A stretch of 64,000 nucleotides of DNA from CAYMUN01 sp964393835 (GTDB lineage: Bacteria; Patescibacteriota; Saccharimonadia; Saccharimonadales; UBA4665). Shown piece after piece: positions 57,150 to 64,000 of this stretch (position 1 is the stretch's first letter; the number at the start of each line of letters is the position of its first letter). The stretch covers positions 26,184-90,183 of the forward strand of contig CAYMUN010000001.1 in assembly GCA_964393835.1 (NCBI GenBank), written 5' to 3'. The notes below the pieces were generated by a model. That model searched no databases. It saw nothing but the letters and a program-made list of their open reading frames with translations, and had not been told where the DNA came from. Position numbers and translations under genes: made by a program.

Positions 57150-57503
57150 CTAGCCGTTTTTGATGAGCGACAGGTTATAGCCGACAAAAGTCTCGATCAT
57201 TTCTCCCCGTGTCAGCGGCATTGGCCGATCAGAGTACGTGCCAAAGTGTTGCTCCGGAACTCCAGTCGAGATAACCAGCTCTCCCTCGAAAACGCCAATA
57301 GGTACTGGTTGCCAGTCTGGCATGACACCAAGCAGTTTGGCGGCGCTCTCGGGCGCAACTTCGGTGTATTCTACCATTCCCGCGGCGTTTCCCAGGAAGC
57401 GCACGCAACGCGCGCTAGATAATTCGCGCACCGTGTCAGGTCGAGAATCCACCATTGGAGCAGCGTCGTTTTGGAAATGGTCTTCGAAACTTTTCTTCTT
57501 CAT
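57150..57503 (-). CDS. Unrecognised 117-residue protein
   Basis: I do not recognise this soluble protein. It starts MKKKSFEDHFQNDAAPMVDS and continues with strands (CVRFLGNAAGMVEYTEV, VPIGVFEGELVISTG) and a C-terminal helix (TRGEMIETFVGYNLSLI). No signal or membrane segment is seen. The promoter TTGACC-17-TACTAT ends seven bases before the ATG at 57503, while the earlier in-frame ATG at 57512 lies within the -10, so I use 57503. It diverges from the HD-domain gene. Confidence 0.66.
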   Translation of the reverse strand: MKKKSFEDHFQNDAAPMVDSRPDTVRELSSARCVRFLGNAAGMVEYTEVAPESAAKLLGVMPDWQPVPIGVFEGELVISTGVPEQHFGTYSDRPMPLTRGEMIETFVGYNLSLIKNG

Positions 57504-57510
57504 AGTATAC

Positions 57511-57539
57511 ATAGTACCATACTCTGTTAATTTGGTCAA
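57511..57539 (-). promoter_or_regulatory. Promoter of the 117-residue gene
   Basis: TTGACC and TACTAT (with TGG before it) lie 17 bases apart on the minus strand; the -10 ends seven bases before the ATG. Confidence 0.6.
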
Positions 57540-57544
57540 AGATA

Positions 57545-57573
57545 TTGACAAACTATAGTTTTTTGTGTATTAT
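57545..57573 (+). promoter_or_regulatory. Promoter of the HD-domain gene
   Basis: A perfect TTGACA, 17 bases and TATTAT; the -10 ends six bases before the ATG at 57580. This is the clearest leaderless-type promoter in the window. Confidence 0.7.
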
Positions 57574-57579
57574 ATCACA

Positions 57580-58632
57580 ATGGACATCGGGAATTCAGAT
57601 GGTACAATATCCTTGGAAGGTCAAGGACAAAACAGACAAATGCATCTGATTGAAGAAGGTAACAATTTGCGCGACCCGCTTGAAGCGGAGGCACACATTA
57701 CACCCGAAGGCTATGATGTCTCCACAATCGAGGGTGCCGAAACCTATCTTACCGAGATGCACGGGATTATACTGCCTGAGGCAGGCGGCCCGACTGACGC
57801 CGGCACCGGTTATCACTTAGCCCTGGCCTTACAACGCGAAAACCGCGCCGCTATTTATGAGGGTGCTGAACGTCGCCAAAACGTGGCCGAGCACAGCGCC
57901 AAATTGGCTATCACCACCGTCTGGAAAGCCAGTAAAGAGCGGCCCGACCTGAATTCCGGAACCGTGTCAATTATGGCGACCTTCCATGACATGATTGAAG
58001 CCTATGGCAAAGACACGATTATCACCGACGAGGAAGCTTTAGTCTCCAAACCTTGGCGCGAAAAAGCCGCTATGACGCTGCTGCGCCGGGACTTACACGA
58101 CAGCCCGCTGCTGGACGTCCTCGAGGAATACGAAGCCTGCGAGAGCCCGGAAGCCCGATTTGTAAAAGCCATGGACAAGGTCGAGGCCTACCAGTTCGCT
58201 CTCAATAGCAAAGCTACGCTCCATCGGTTGCGCAAAGAAGATTTCGCCGACATTGTCGAGGTGGCTCTGCCAAAGGCCGCTATCGACCATACGGCTTTTG
58301 GCCTGATGAAAGAAGTCCTCAAACAGCTCGGCCGCAAATGGGAAGCCTGGGGCTGTAAGCCATTTGAGGGCGACCCGGATGAGATCGTGGAATCCCTGGC
58401 GGCTGAAATCGAAGTCGCCCCGGCACCCCAGACGATTGAGTCAATCCACGAGGAGCTCGACATAGACAAGATTGATACACCGCTGGGCCCGGAGGGCATC
58501 GGCCAGCAACCAGAGCTTGATCCCCAGCGGGCCCGACAGGTAGGGGTCGTCTTATTATCGGAGTATCGCGCCCAGCGAGATCGACCACCTTTACCACCGA
58601 CACCGGCCGCTGCCGGGCTCGCCGCATTTTAA
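57580..58632 (+). CDS. HD-domain phosphohydrolase
   Basis: This 350-residue protein contains an HD domain of the YfbR/5'-nucleotidase kind in its middle: RRQNVAEHSAKLAITT near residues 97-112 with the first metal His, TFHDMIEAYG near 133-142 with the His-Asp pair, and KAMDKVEAYQ near 196 with the last Asp. The N-terminal ~85 residues and a Pro-rich C-terminal ~90 residues are unassigned. It would hydrolyse a nucleotide or related phosphate; substrate unknown. The start at 57580 is fixed by the promoter. It precedes rarA by 21 bases. Confidence 0.82.
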   Translation: MDIGNSDGTISLEGQGQNRQMHLIEEGNNLRDPLEAEAHITPEGYDVSTIEGAETYLTEMHGIILPEAGGPTDAGTGYHLALALQRENRAAIYEGAERRQNVAEHSAKLAITTVWKASKERPDLNSGTVSIMATFHDMIEAYGKDTIITDEEALVSKPWREKAAMTLLRRDLHDSPLLDVLEEYEACESPEARFVKAMDKVEAYQFALNSKATLHRLRKEDFADIVEVALPKAAIDHTAFGLMKEVLKQLGRKWEAWGCKPFEGDPDEIVESLAAEIEVAPAPQTIESIHEELDIDKIDTPLGPEGIGQQPELDPQRARQVGVVLLSEYRAQRDRPPLPPTPAAAGLAAF

Positions 58633-58641
58633 ACTAACCGC

Positions 58642-58647
58642 TACAAT
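58642..58647 (+). promoter_or_regulatory. -10 box of rarA
   Basis: TACAAT ends six bases before the GTG at 58654, between the HD-domain gene and rarA. Confidence 0.45.
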
Positions 58648-58653
58648 GAGGGA

Positions 58654-59841
58654 GTGGATACTAGACCTCTCGCGGAGCGGCTGCGGCCGGAAGTTTTGGA
58701 CGATATTGTCGGCCAGGCGCATTTAGTGAGCGCCGGCAAAATTATCCATGAGATCATCGAGCAGCAACAGCCGACCAGTTTGATTTTGTGGGGGCCGCCA
58801 GGCAGCGGCAAAACCACCTTGGCCCGGATCATCGCCCGCGGCACCGGGGCGGAATTCGTCGAGCTCAGTGCCGTGACGGCCGGCAAAGCTGACGTAGTAA
58901 AAGTCATCGAGCTGGCCAACCAAAATCAGCGCCTGGGCATGCAGACTATTTTGTTTGTCGATGAAATTCACCGCTTTAACAAGGCCCAGCAAGACGCTTT
59001 TTTGCCGCATGTCGAGAACGGCACCATTGTGCTGATCGGGGCCACCACTGAGAATCCCAGTTTTGAAGTCATTAATCCGCTCTTGTCCCGGTCTCGTGTC
59101 TTAGTACTAGAGCCGCTGACTAAAGACGAAATCGTCAGTATCATCCAAAAAGCTGCCACAGCCGAAAAATTATCAGCCAAGAAACTACCGACAGCCGCGA
59201 TCGATCTGTTAGCCGAGCTAAGCGGCGGCGATGCCCGGGTAGCGCTCGGTAACCTTGAATTAGCTTTGCAGCTAGCCGGCTCTAAACCCATTACTCCGGT
59301 AGTTGTCGAGACGGCTGCCCAGACGCGCTTGCCGGGGTACGATAAAAAGGGAGAATATCACTACAACGTCATCAGCGCTTTTATTAAATCGATGCGGGGT
59401 AGCGACGCCACGGCCGCCTTATATTATTTGGCCCGCATGCTCCAAGCCGGCGAAGATCCCAAATTTATCGCCCGACGGATGGTAATCTTTGCCAGTGAGG
59501 ATATCGGCATGGCCGCCCCGGCGGCAGTCAACCTCGCCATATCAACATTCTTGGCTGTCGAGCGCATCGGCTTGCCGGAGGCCGATTACAACCTGTTTCA
59601 CTGCGCGACGGTGATGGCTAGGGCACCAAAATCGCGCGAAATCGCTGATGCCATGTCGGCCGCCAAGATTACCGCCCGCGACTATCCAGATCTACCAGTT
59701 CCCTTACAGCTACGTAACGCTCCGACCAAGCTTATGAAAGATCTCGGCTATGGCAAAGGCACCAAATGGGAGGCTAATTTTAAGCACCCCGACGGTTTTT
59801 TACCTGACGACCTCCAAGATCTCAACTTTTTTAACAGCTAG
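58654..59841 (+). CDS. rarA: Replication-associated recombination protein RarA/MgsA
   Basis: This 395-residue AAA+ protein acts at stalled replication forks. It starts MDTRPLAERLRPEVLDDIVG and has Walker A LWGPPGSGKTTLARII near residue 45, Walker B LFVDEIHRFNK near 102, GATTENPSFEV (sensor 1), and the tetramerisation domain with YHYNVISAFIKSMRGSD and ARRMVIFASEDIGMA. Translation seems to begin with GTG; a -10 box lies six bases before it. It shares CTAG at its stop with the convergent small membrane gene. Confidence 0.95.
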   Translation: MDTRPLAERLRPEVLDDIVGQAHLVSAGKIIHEIIEQQQPTSLILWGPPGSGKTTLARIIARGTGAEFVELSAVTAGKADVVKVIELANQNQRLGMQTILFVDEIHRFNKAQQDAFLPHVENGTIVLIGATTENPSFEVINPLLSRSRVLVLEPLTKDEIVSIIQKAATAEKLSAKKLPTAAIDLLAELSGGDARVALGNLELALQLAGSKPITPVVVETAAQTRLPGYDKKGEYHYNVISAFIKSMRGSDATAALYYLARMLQAGEDPKFIARRMVIFASEDIGMAAPAAVNLAISTFLAVERIGLPEADYNLFHCATVMARAPKSREIADAMSAAKITARDYPDLPVPLQLRNAPTKLMKDLGYGKGTKWEANFKHPDGFLPDDLQDLNFFNS

Positions 59842-60107
59842 AGGATGGCGTTTAGGTCGTCGTCGAGCTTGTTAGGGTTGACGTCACCGTCAATCGCGGT
59901 AGCGTCGAGGGCTTTAGAGGCTTTTTGGACGTCGGCGGTTGACTTGATCGTCTTAGGCTCAGTGCTGGTCGATACCGGCGCGTTGCCAGCGAGGTGCGTG
60001 TCGTTTTGGCTGATGCGATAGCCGACCAGGCCGACAGCCAATATGACGCCGATCGCCAGAAAAGCTACCAGATGAGTGTTGCCGTGTTGGTTAGTGTGTA
60101 GACGCAT
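59838..60107 (-). CDS. Small membrane-anchored protein
   Basis: This 89-residue protein has a short basic N-terminus, one membrane segment at about residues 12-30 (LVAFLAIGVILAVGLVGYRI) and a Thr-, Lys- and Asp-rich outside tail. I do not recognise a family. Its ATG overlaps the stop of the secreted helical protein gene by one base, so the two are made together. Its N-terminus is similar in style to prepilin leaders, but no Gly-Phe-x4-Glu pattern is present. Confidence 0.65.
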   Translation of the reverse strand: MRLHTNQHGNTHLVAFLAIGVILAVGLVGYRISQNDTHLAGNAPVSTSTEPKTIKSTADVQKASKALDATAIDGDVNPNKLDDDLNAIL

Positions 60108-60766
60108 TAGTTGGTACTCCCCTCGGTGCTGGTTTTAGTAGTTTGCAGAGCCTTGAGAACAGCTTTGACGGCTGTCTTGTAAGCTTTGAGGTTATCACGG
60201 GTTTGCTGGGCGGCGGCCTTAAAGGTCGCGACGTCGCTGGCCACGCTGGTGCTGTTGCAGTCAATGGTGGGAGTGATCGTTTGTAAATTAGCGATCGAAG
60301 CGGCCGCATTAGCCTTAGCGGTGTCAGCAGTAGCTACTAAATCGGCAAAGCCGGTTGGCGTGGCTCCGCTCGACTGTTGAAAGGCCAGGGCTTTAGCGTA
60401 AATACCGTCGATCTTGGTCTGAATTTTTTGGCTGTTAGTAACCAGATGGCTAAATTTGTTAGACAGGCCCTGCTTGTGGGCTTCGCAGACTTTTTGGCGC
60501 TGCTCCGTAGTTTTGGGTTTGCCCTCTTGCTTTTTCATATCAGCCACAATGCTATTACCGCGGTGATGAAGCTCGGTTTCGGAGCTGACTTCACCGGCTT
60601 CATGGACACCGGGCTGATCAATGACCTCAGGCTCAACCTTAGAGCTGGAGGTTCCGCTATCCGAAGAGCCGCTATTGAGACCACGCGCAAAGGCTGGCGC
60701 TGAGCCTACTACCACTACGGCGACTAGGAGTGCCAAGCTGAAGCTTACTTTATTTAATTTGTGCAT
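60107..60766 (-). CDS. Secreted helical protein with signal peptide
   Basis: This 219-residue protein has a signal peptide (FSLALLVAVVVVGSAPAFAR, likely cut after AFA near residue 27), an acidic and Ser-rich linker, and a long helical region with two cysteines about 85 residues apart (QKVCEAHKQGL and TIDCNSTS). Proteins of this form, a secreted coiled coil with paired Cys, are frequent in CPR genomes, but their role is not known. It is the first gene of a two-gene operon; AAGGAAG lies 10 bases before the ATG. Confidence 0.72.
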   Translation of the reverse strand: MHKLNKVSFSLALLVAVVVVGSAPAFARGLNSGSSDSGTSSSKVEPEVIDQPGVHEAGEVSSETELHHRGNSIVADMKKQEGKPKTTEQRQKVCEAHKQGLSNKFSHLVTNSQKIQTKIDGIYAKALAFQQSSGATPTGFADLVATADTAKANAAASIANLQTITPTIDCNSTSVASDVATFKAAAQQTRDNLKAYKTAVKAVLKALQTTKTSTEGSTN

Positions 60767-60865
60767 AAACGTGCTTCCTTGTACTTAATTATTAACTTTA
60801 CTCGCTCGTTGTTTTATTGTAATCTGGTCTACCTCTTAAGCGCAAGCGTTTTTCCACAATTGGTT

Positions 60866-60871
60866 TATACT
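60866..60871 (+). promoter_or_regulatory. -10 box of the ABC transporter operon
   Basis: TATACT ends seven bases before the ATG at 60879. Confidence 0.5.
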
Positions 60872-60878
60872 AGACGCT

Positions 60879-61787
60879 ATGACCGCCCAGGCTGCCATCG
60901 ACTGCCAAAAACTCAGTAAGCGTTACGGGCAAACCAGCGACTTTGCCTTGCGTGACTTGACCCTGCAAGTCCAAGCCGGCGAGATTTACGGCTTTTTGGG
61001 GCCTAACGGTGCCGGCAAAAGTACCACGATTCGCACCCTGCTGAATTTTATCCAGCCCAGTGGCGGCCAGGCCACTATCCTTGGCCTTGATATCGTCCGC
61101 GACAGCGTCGCCATTAAGCGCCAGCTGGGATACCTGTCGGGCGAGGTAGCACTGTATGACCGAATGACTGGCCGGCAGTTCCTGGATTATATGTGCGCCC
61201 TGCAACCCCTCAAACACCAGGCTTACCGGGACGAACTGGTCAAAACTTTTCAAGCTGATCTAGGCAAGCCGCTGCGTAGTCTGTCTAAGGGCAATCGGCA
61301 AAAACTCGGTGTCATCCAAGCCTTGATGCACGAGCCGGCGGTGCTAATCCTCGATGAGCCGACCAGTGGTCTGGATCCGTTAATGCAGGCCGCGTTTTAC
61401 CAGGTTATCGAGACCGCTAAGCGTCGGGGGGCCGCTATCTTTTTTAGCAGCCACGACCTGGCCGAAGTTTACAAACTCTGTGACCGCATTGGCTTTATCC
61501 GCGGCGGCCAACTGGTCACCGAGCAAACGATTGCCGACCTACAAGGCCTAGCCGCCCATCGATTTGACATCACTTTTTACGATCACATCCCCCTGGCAGA
61601 ATTTCATAAGTTGCCCGATGTCGACGTTCAAAAACTCAACGAGCACACTGTCAGTGTCCGCTTGCAAGGTAACTTGCAGCCGTTGTTTGCCTTACTCGCC
61701 AAGCACCAGGTCACTGCCCTGGACAAGCACGACGTTAACCTCGAGGAAGAATTCTTGCAACTCTACGAAAAGGCGTCAACGACATGA
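60879..61787 (+). CDS. ABC transporter ATP-binding protein
   Basis: This 302-residue protein powers an exporter. Walker A GPNGAGKSTTIRTLL lies near residue 41, the Q-loop around YLSGEVALYD, the signature is LSKGNRQKLGVIQAL near 132 (LSKGN in place of LSGGQ), Walker B is VLILDEPTSGLDPL near 152, and SSHDLAEVYKLCD carries the switch His. A C-terminal domain of about 85 residues is typical of the CcmA/DrrA-type ATPases. It overlaps the permease gene by four bases. Confidence 0.93.
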   Translation: MTAQAAIDCQKLSKRYGQTSDFALRDLTLQVQAGEIYGFLGPNGAGKSTTIRTLLNFIQPSGGQATILGLDIVRDSVAIKRQLGYLSGEVALYDRMTGRQFLDYMCALQPLKHQAYRDELVKTFQADLGKPLRSLSKGNRQKLGVIQALMHEPAVLILDEPTSGLDPLMQAAFYQVIETAKRRGAAIFFSSHDLAEVYKLCDRIGFIRGGQLVTEQTIADLQGLAAHRFDITFYDHIPLAEFHKLPDVDVQKLNEHTVSVRLQGNLQPLFALLAKHQVTALDKHDVNLEEEFLQLYEKASTT

Positions 61788-62581
61788 AGTCCATTATCCG
61801 CTGGAGCCTTTGGGATCGCCGCCTAGCAGTTGTCGGCTGGTCAGCCGGAATCAGCGCCTATATCGCGCTTAATATCTTGGTCTATAGCAGCATCAGCGGC
61901 CAGGCACAGGCCCTCAACAAAGCTCTCGATAGCCTGCCCGCTGGCGCCAAAGCCCTGTTTGGGGGTAGCGGCGATTTCCTCTCACCGATCGGTTATCTAA
62001 ATTCCAAGCTATACTACTTGATCCTGCCGTTACTGTTTATCATGTTGGCCGTCAGCCTGGTGCGCCACCTGCTGGTGCGCGAAGAAGACAGCGGCACCCT
62101 TGAGCTGTTGTTGGCGCGGCCAATCTCCCGAAGTCGCCTGCTGCTGGCCAAACTGTTAGCCAGCCTGGCAATCATGCTCGGGGTTGGTCTGGTGACGCTG
62201 CTGGTAACTATTATCTGCGCCAAGAGCATCAACTATGACGTCAGCTCATTCCGGCTGATGCAAGCCAGCGGCATGACCCTGCTGCTCAGCTTGCTATTTG
62301 GCTCGATAGCCTGGGCCCTGGCGGCCCTCGGTCGTTTTGGCAAGTTAGCTAGCAGTGCCGGTGCCGGGGTCATCGCCCTGGCCAGTTACCTGTTTAGCTC
62401 ATTAGAGGGTTTCGCCAGCTGGCTGGAATGGCCGGCCAAGCTCCTGCCCTACCACTACTACGAACCCACCGCCATCTTAAACGGCACCTACAACTGGTGG
62501 AATGCCCTCGGTATGGGCGTCACTACCGTGGTAATTCTGTCGGCAGCCTTTGTCGGTTTTCGCCGCCGTGACCTCGGCTAA
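61784..62581 (+). CDS. ABC-2 type transporter permease
   Basis: This 265-residue membrane protein has six hydrophobic segments. It begins MKSIIRWSLWDRRLAVVGW, has an outside domain near residues 40-75, and then LVRHLLVREEDSGTLELLLA before the second helix, a cytoplasmic block typical of ABC-2 permeases. It pairs with the ATPase encoded just upstream. The exported substrate is unknown; drug or lipid-like molecules are usual for the family. Its stop overlaps the metK stop by four bases. Confidence 0.88.
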   Translation: MKSIIRWSLWDRRLAVVGWSAGISAYIALNILVYSSISGQAQALNKALDSLPAGAKALFGGSGDFLSPIGYLNSKLYYLILPLLFIMLAVSLVRHLLVREEDSGTLELLLARPISRSRLLLAKLLASLAIMLGVGLVTLLVTIICAKSINYDVSSFRLMQASGMTLLLSLLFGSIAWALAALGRFGKLASSAGAGVIALASYLFSSLEGFASWLEWPAKLLPYHYYEPTAILNGTYNWWNALGMGVTTVVILSAAFVGFRRRDLG

Positions 62582-63705
62582 AAGCTGCCGATTTGCTCCC
62601 ACGGCAGATCGGCTTTGCCAAAGTGACCATAGGCGCTGGTGGCCGAGTAGATCGGCCGGCGCAAATCTAGTGTGTCGCAGATGCCTTTGACCGAGCAGTC
62701 GACGAGTTTTTGCTTAAAGGCATGTAGTTCTTCTTCGCTGACCGTAGCCGTGCCAAAGCAATCAATAGTCTGCATCAAAGGATGCGGCTGGCCAATCACA
62801 TATGCCAAGCCAACCTCACACTTGGTGGCCAGGCCGGCTGCCACGATGTTTTTAGCGATGTAACGCGCGGCATAAGCACCTGAGCGGTCAACCTTAGAGG
62901 GATCTTTGCCGCTAAAAGCGCCGCCGCCGACACGGGCATAGCCGCCGTACGTATCAACTACGATTTTACGGCCAGTCAGTCCGGCATCTGATTCTGGGCC
63001 GGGGATATGCCACAGGCCAGTGCCGTTGATGGTGATATTGTCATCCTCGGGCAGGTCAAATTCGTAATGTTTTAGGACAGGCGTGACGATTTTTTCGATA
63101 GCTTGGCTACGCACCGCTTCGGCGTCGGTCGCTTCATTATGGGCGACCGCCAAGACTAGTTTTTCGATACCAACCGGCTTACCATCCTCGTAACGGACGG
63201 TCACCTGAGCCTTGCCGTCAGGTCGGAGCCATTTGAGGGCGCCTGACTCCCGGGCTTCGTCGATACGGCGAGCCAGGGCGTGGGCGATAGCAATCGGCAA
63301 CGGCATCAACTCCGGCGTTTCATCACAGGCAAAACCAAACATCATGCCCTGGTCACCGGCGCCATCCTGATCAACGCCCATGGCGATTTCCGGTGATTGG
63401 CGATGGACGTCATTGCTAAATTCCGAATCAGGGCCAAAAAACCAAGCCGGCTCGGTGTAGCCCAACTCGCGAACTTTTTTGCGGGCGATTTGTTCAAAAT
63501 TTAAATCGGCAGTCGTCTTAATCTCTCCGAACAAAGCAATTTTATTGGCCCCAGCCACGGTTTCGATACCGGTGCGACTGTGCGGATCTTGAGCCAGCGC
63601 GGCGTCAACGATGGCATCACTAATGGCGTCACAAATTTTGTCCGGATGGCCGGCACACACCGACTCACTGGTGAAATATTGGATAATCTGGCTGATGTTG
63701 GGCAT
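62578..63705 (-). CDS. metK: S-adenosylmethionine synthetase
   Basis: This 375-residue enzyme makes S-adenosylmethionine from methionine and ATP. FTSESVCAGHPDKICDAISD near residue 11, GAGDQGMMFGFACDETPELM near 114 and GGGAFSGKDPSKVDRSGAYA near 254 are the three family blocks and hold the metal and ATP ligands. The start at 63705 has AAGGA four bases upstream. A SAM-I riboswitch precedes it, so the enzyme is repressed by its own product, most likely at translation. Confidence 0.97.
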   Translation of the reverse strand: MPNISQIIQYFTSESVCAGHPDKICDAISDAIVDAALAQDPHSRTGIETVAGANKIALFGEIKTTADLNFEQIARKKVRELGYTEPAWFFGPDSEFSNDVHRQSPEIAMGVDQDGAGDQGMMFGFACDETPELMPLPIAIAHALARRIDEARESGALKWLRPDGKAQVTVRYEDGKPVGIEKLVLAVAHNEATDAEAVRSQAIEKIVTPVLKHYEFDLPEDDNITINGTGLWHIPGPESDAGLTGRKIVVDTYGGYARVGGGAFSGKDPSKVDRSGAYAARYIAKNIVAAGLATKCEVGLAYVIGQPHPLMQTIDCFGTATVSEEELHAFKQKLVDCSVKGICDTLDLRRPIYSATSAYGHFGKADLPWEQIGSF

Positions 63706-63751
63706 GCAATCCTTTCTTGGCTAGGTGTGGCAAGGAAGGATATGACGAAGG

Positions 63752-63866
63752 GTCAATATCTTCCCCGCCGGCCATAGCGGGCTAGATGGAGCACCTTACT
63801 GCAAAGAGTAGGTTGCCGGCGGTTCAACGAGCTAGATCTCTCCCCGCGCTCTCTATATTTAAATTG
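63752..63866 (-). ncRNA. SAM-I (S-box) riboswitch
   Basis: The leader of metK shows the conserved S-box core on the minus strand: AGAG and GGGGAGA on the 5' side, GTTGAACCGCCGGCAACC, AAGGTGCTCCATCTAGCC, then a CCCGC/GCGGG hairpin and GGGGAAGATATTG closing P1 against AATAT. P2 (GCGG/CCGC), P3 and P4 can all be paired by hand. P1 is short. Downstream, ATCCTT (63741-63736) can cover the ribosome site AAGGAT (63714-63709), and GGAAGATAT of P1 can pair with ATATCCTTCC instead, so control at translation is likely. Confidence 0.85.
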
Positions 63867-63878
63867 TTAATGTAACCC

Positions 63879-63887
63879 ATTGTAGCA
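63879..63887 (-). promoter_or_regulatory. metK extended -10 promoter
   Basis: TGCTACAAT on the minus strand places the transcription start near 63872, directly before the riboswitch. Confidence 0.6.
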
Positions 63888-63913
63888 CACTGGCCAAACC
63901 GGTCGAATTTCGG

Positions 63914-63919
63914 TATAAT
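63914..63919 (+). promoter_or_regulatory. -10 box of the tRNA gene
   Basis: A perfect TATAAT lies 35 bases before the tRNA; a small hairpin (CTCGT/ACGAG) lies between. Confidence 0.45.
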
Positions 63920-63954
63920 CACCTCTTGTAGCTCTCGTAAAAACGAGCATGCAA

Positions 63955-64000
63955 TGGGGATTGGCCAAGTGGTAAGGCAGCGGATTCTGGTTCCGCGATC
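63955..64000 (+). tRNA. tRNA-Gln (anticodon CTG), cut by the window end
   Basis: The sequence TGGGGATTGGCCAAGTGG starts an acceptor and D arm, followed by the anticodon arm GCGGA-TTCTGGT-TCCGC with anticodon CTG at 63987-63989. The U1 and the GGGG acceptor pattern fit tRNA-Gln. The variable loop, T arm and 3' end lie outside the window. Confidence 0.85.

Noticed and set aside
1..64000. CRISPR arrays, insertion sequences, prophage genes
   Set aside because: No spaced direct repeats, transposase, integrase or phage structural genes were seen on reading.

Overview
The window reads as a compact bacterial chromosome segment of about 50% GC, most likely from a Patescibacteria (CPR) lineage and probably Saccharibacteria; the lineage is an inference. 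It rests on several small genes, many 4-base gene overlaps, a GatCAB operon with an inserted small gene, a sugar-phosphate cluster built on transketolase, epimerase and isomerase, envelope genes of Gram-positive style (L,D-transpeptidase, CAP-domain protein), and many unrecognised proteins. TGA is used as a stop codon (for example at 39014-39016), so the Gracilibacteria-type code does not apply. No insertion sequence, prophage or CRISPR array was seen.

Layout. 195-3973: ribosomal protein L19, a PilB/GspE-type ATPase, a SpoU methylase and a CAP-domain membrane protein. 3992-9303: DNA polymerase III alpha, a two-gene YtxH operon and galU. 9470-13003: gatC-gatA-(HEPN-like gene)-gatB. 13150-18796: an alpha/beta hydrolase, uvrB, a prepilin-like protein, a LOG-family protein and an unknown 414-residue protein. 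19033-26356: carbon metabolism (PfkB kinase, FBP aldolase, split transketolase with a membrane protein between the halves, ribulose-phosphate epimerase, two unlike RpiB copies, GAPDH). 26440-37493: Nudix, pyrophosphatase, GDPD, a flavin reductase, thioredoxin reductase and glutaredoxin, FKBP, a CBS-less IMP dehydrogenase, pheST, yajQ and a ribbon-helix-helix regulator. 37682-47960: a GH63-like hydrolase, RmuC, an L,D-transpeptidase, a divergent ZIP transporter/Fur-family pair, a DUF475 protein, 3-methyladenine glycosylase, a CNNM/CBS protein, tgt and MscS. 48016-53338: mostly unrecognised genes, a K+ channel-like protein and a visibly AT-richer patch. 53402-63705: typA, a DEAD-box helicase, an HD-domain protein, rarA, secreted proteins, an ABC exporter and metK behind a SAM riboswitch. 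The window ends inside a tRNA-Gln.

Expression logic is the most distinctive feature. In about two dozen genes a sigma70-like -10 hexamer ends only 6-10 bases before the start codon, implying leaderless mRNAs; this also fixes many start codons. Internal operon genes and genes with longer leaders instead use a Shine-Dalgarno sequence or overlap the previous stop. A third group (yajQ, the L,D-transpeptidase, the CNNM protein, the 414-residue unknown protein and perhaps the K+ channel) is preceded by a 13-15 codon reading frame whose stop overlaps the start codon of the main gene, which suggests leader-peptide coupling. Four convergent pairs overlap at their stop codons through a shared CTAG, TTAA or CTAA. 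Palindromes at predicted transcription starts, a divergent zur-like/zip promoter and a structured leader before the glutaredoxin-thioredoxin reductase operon are further regulatory candidates.
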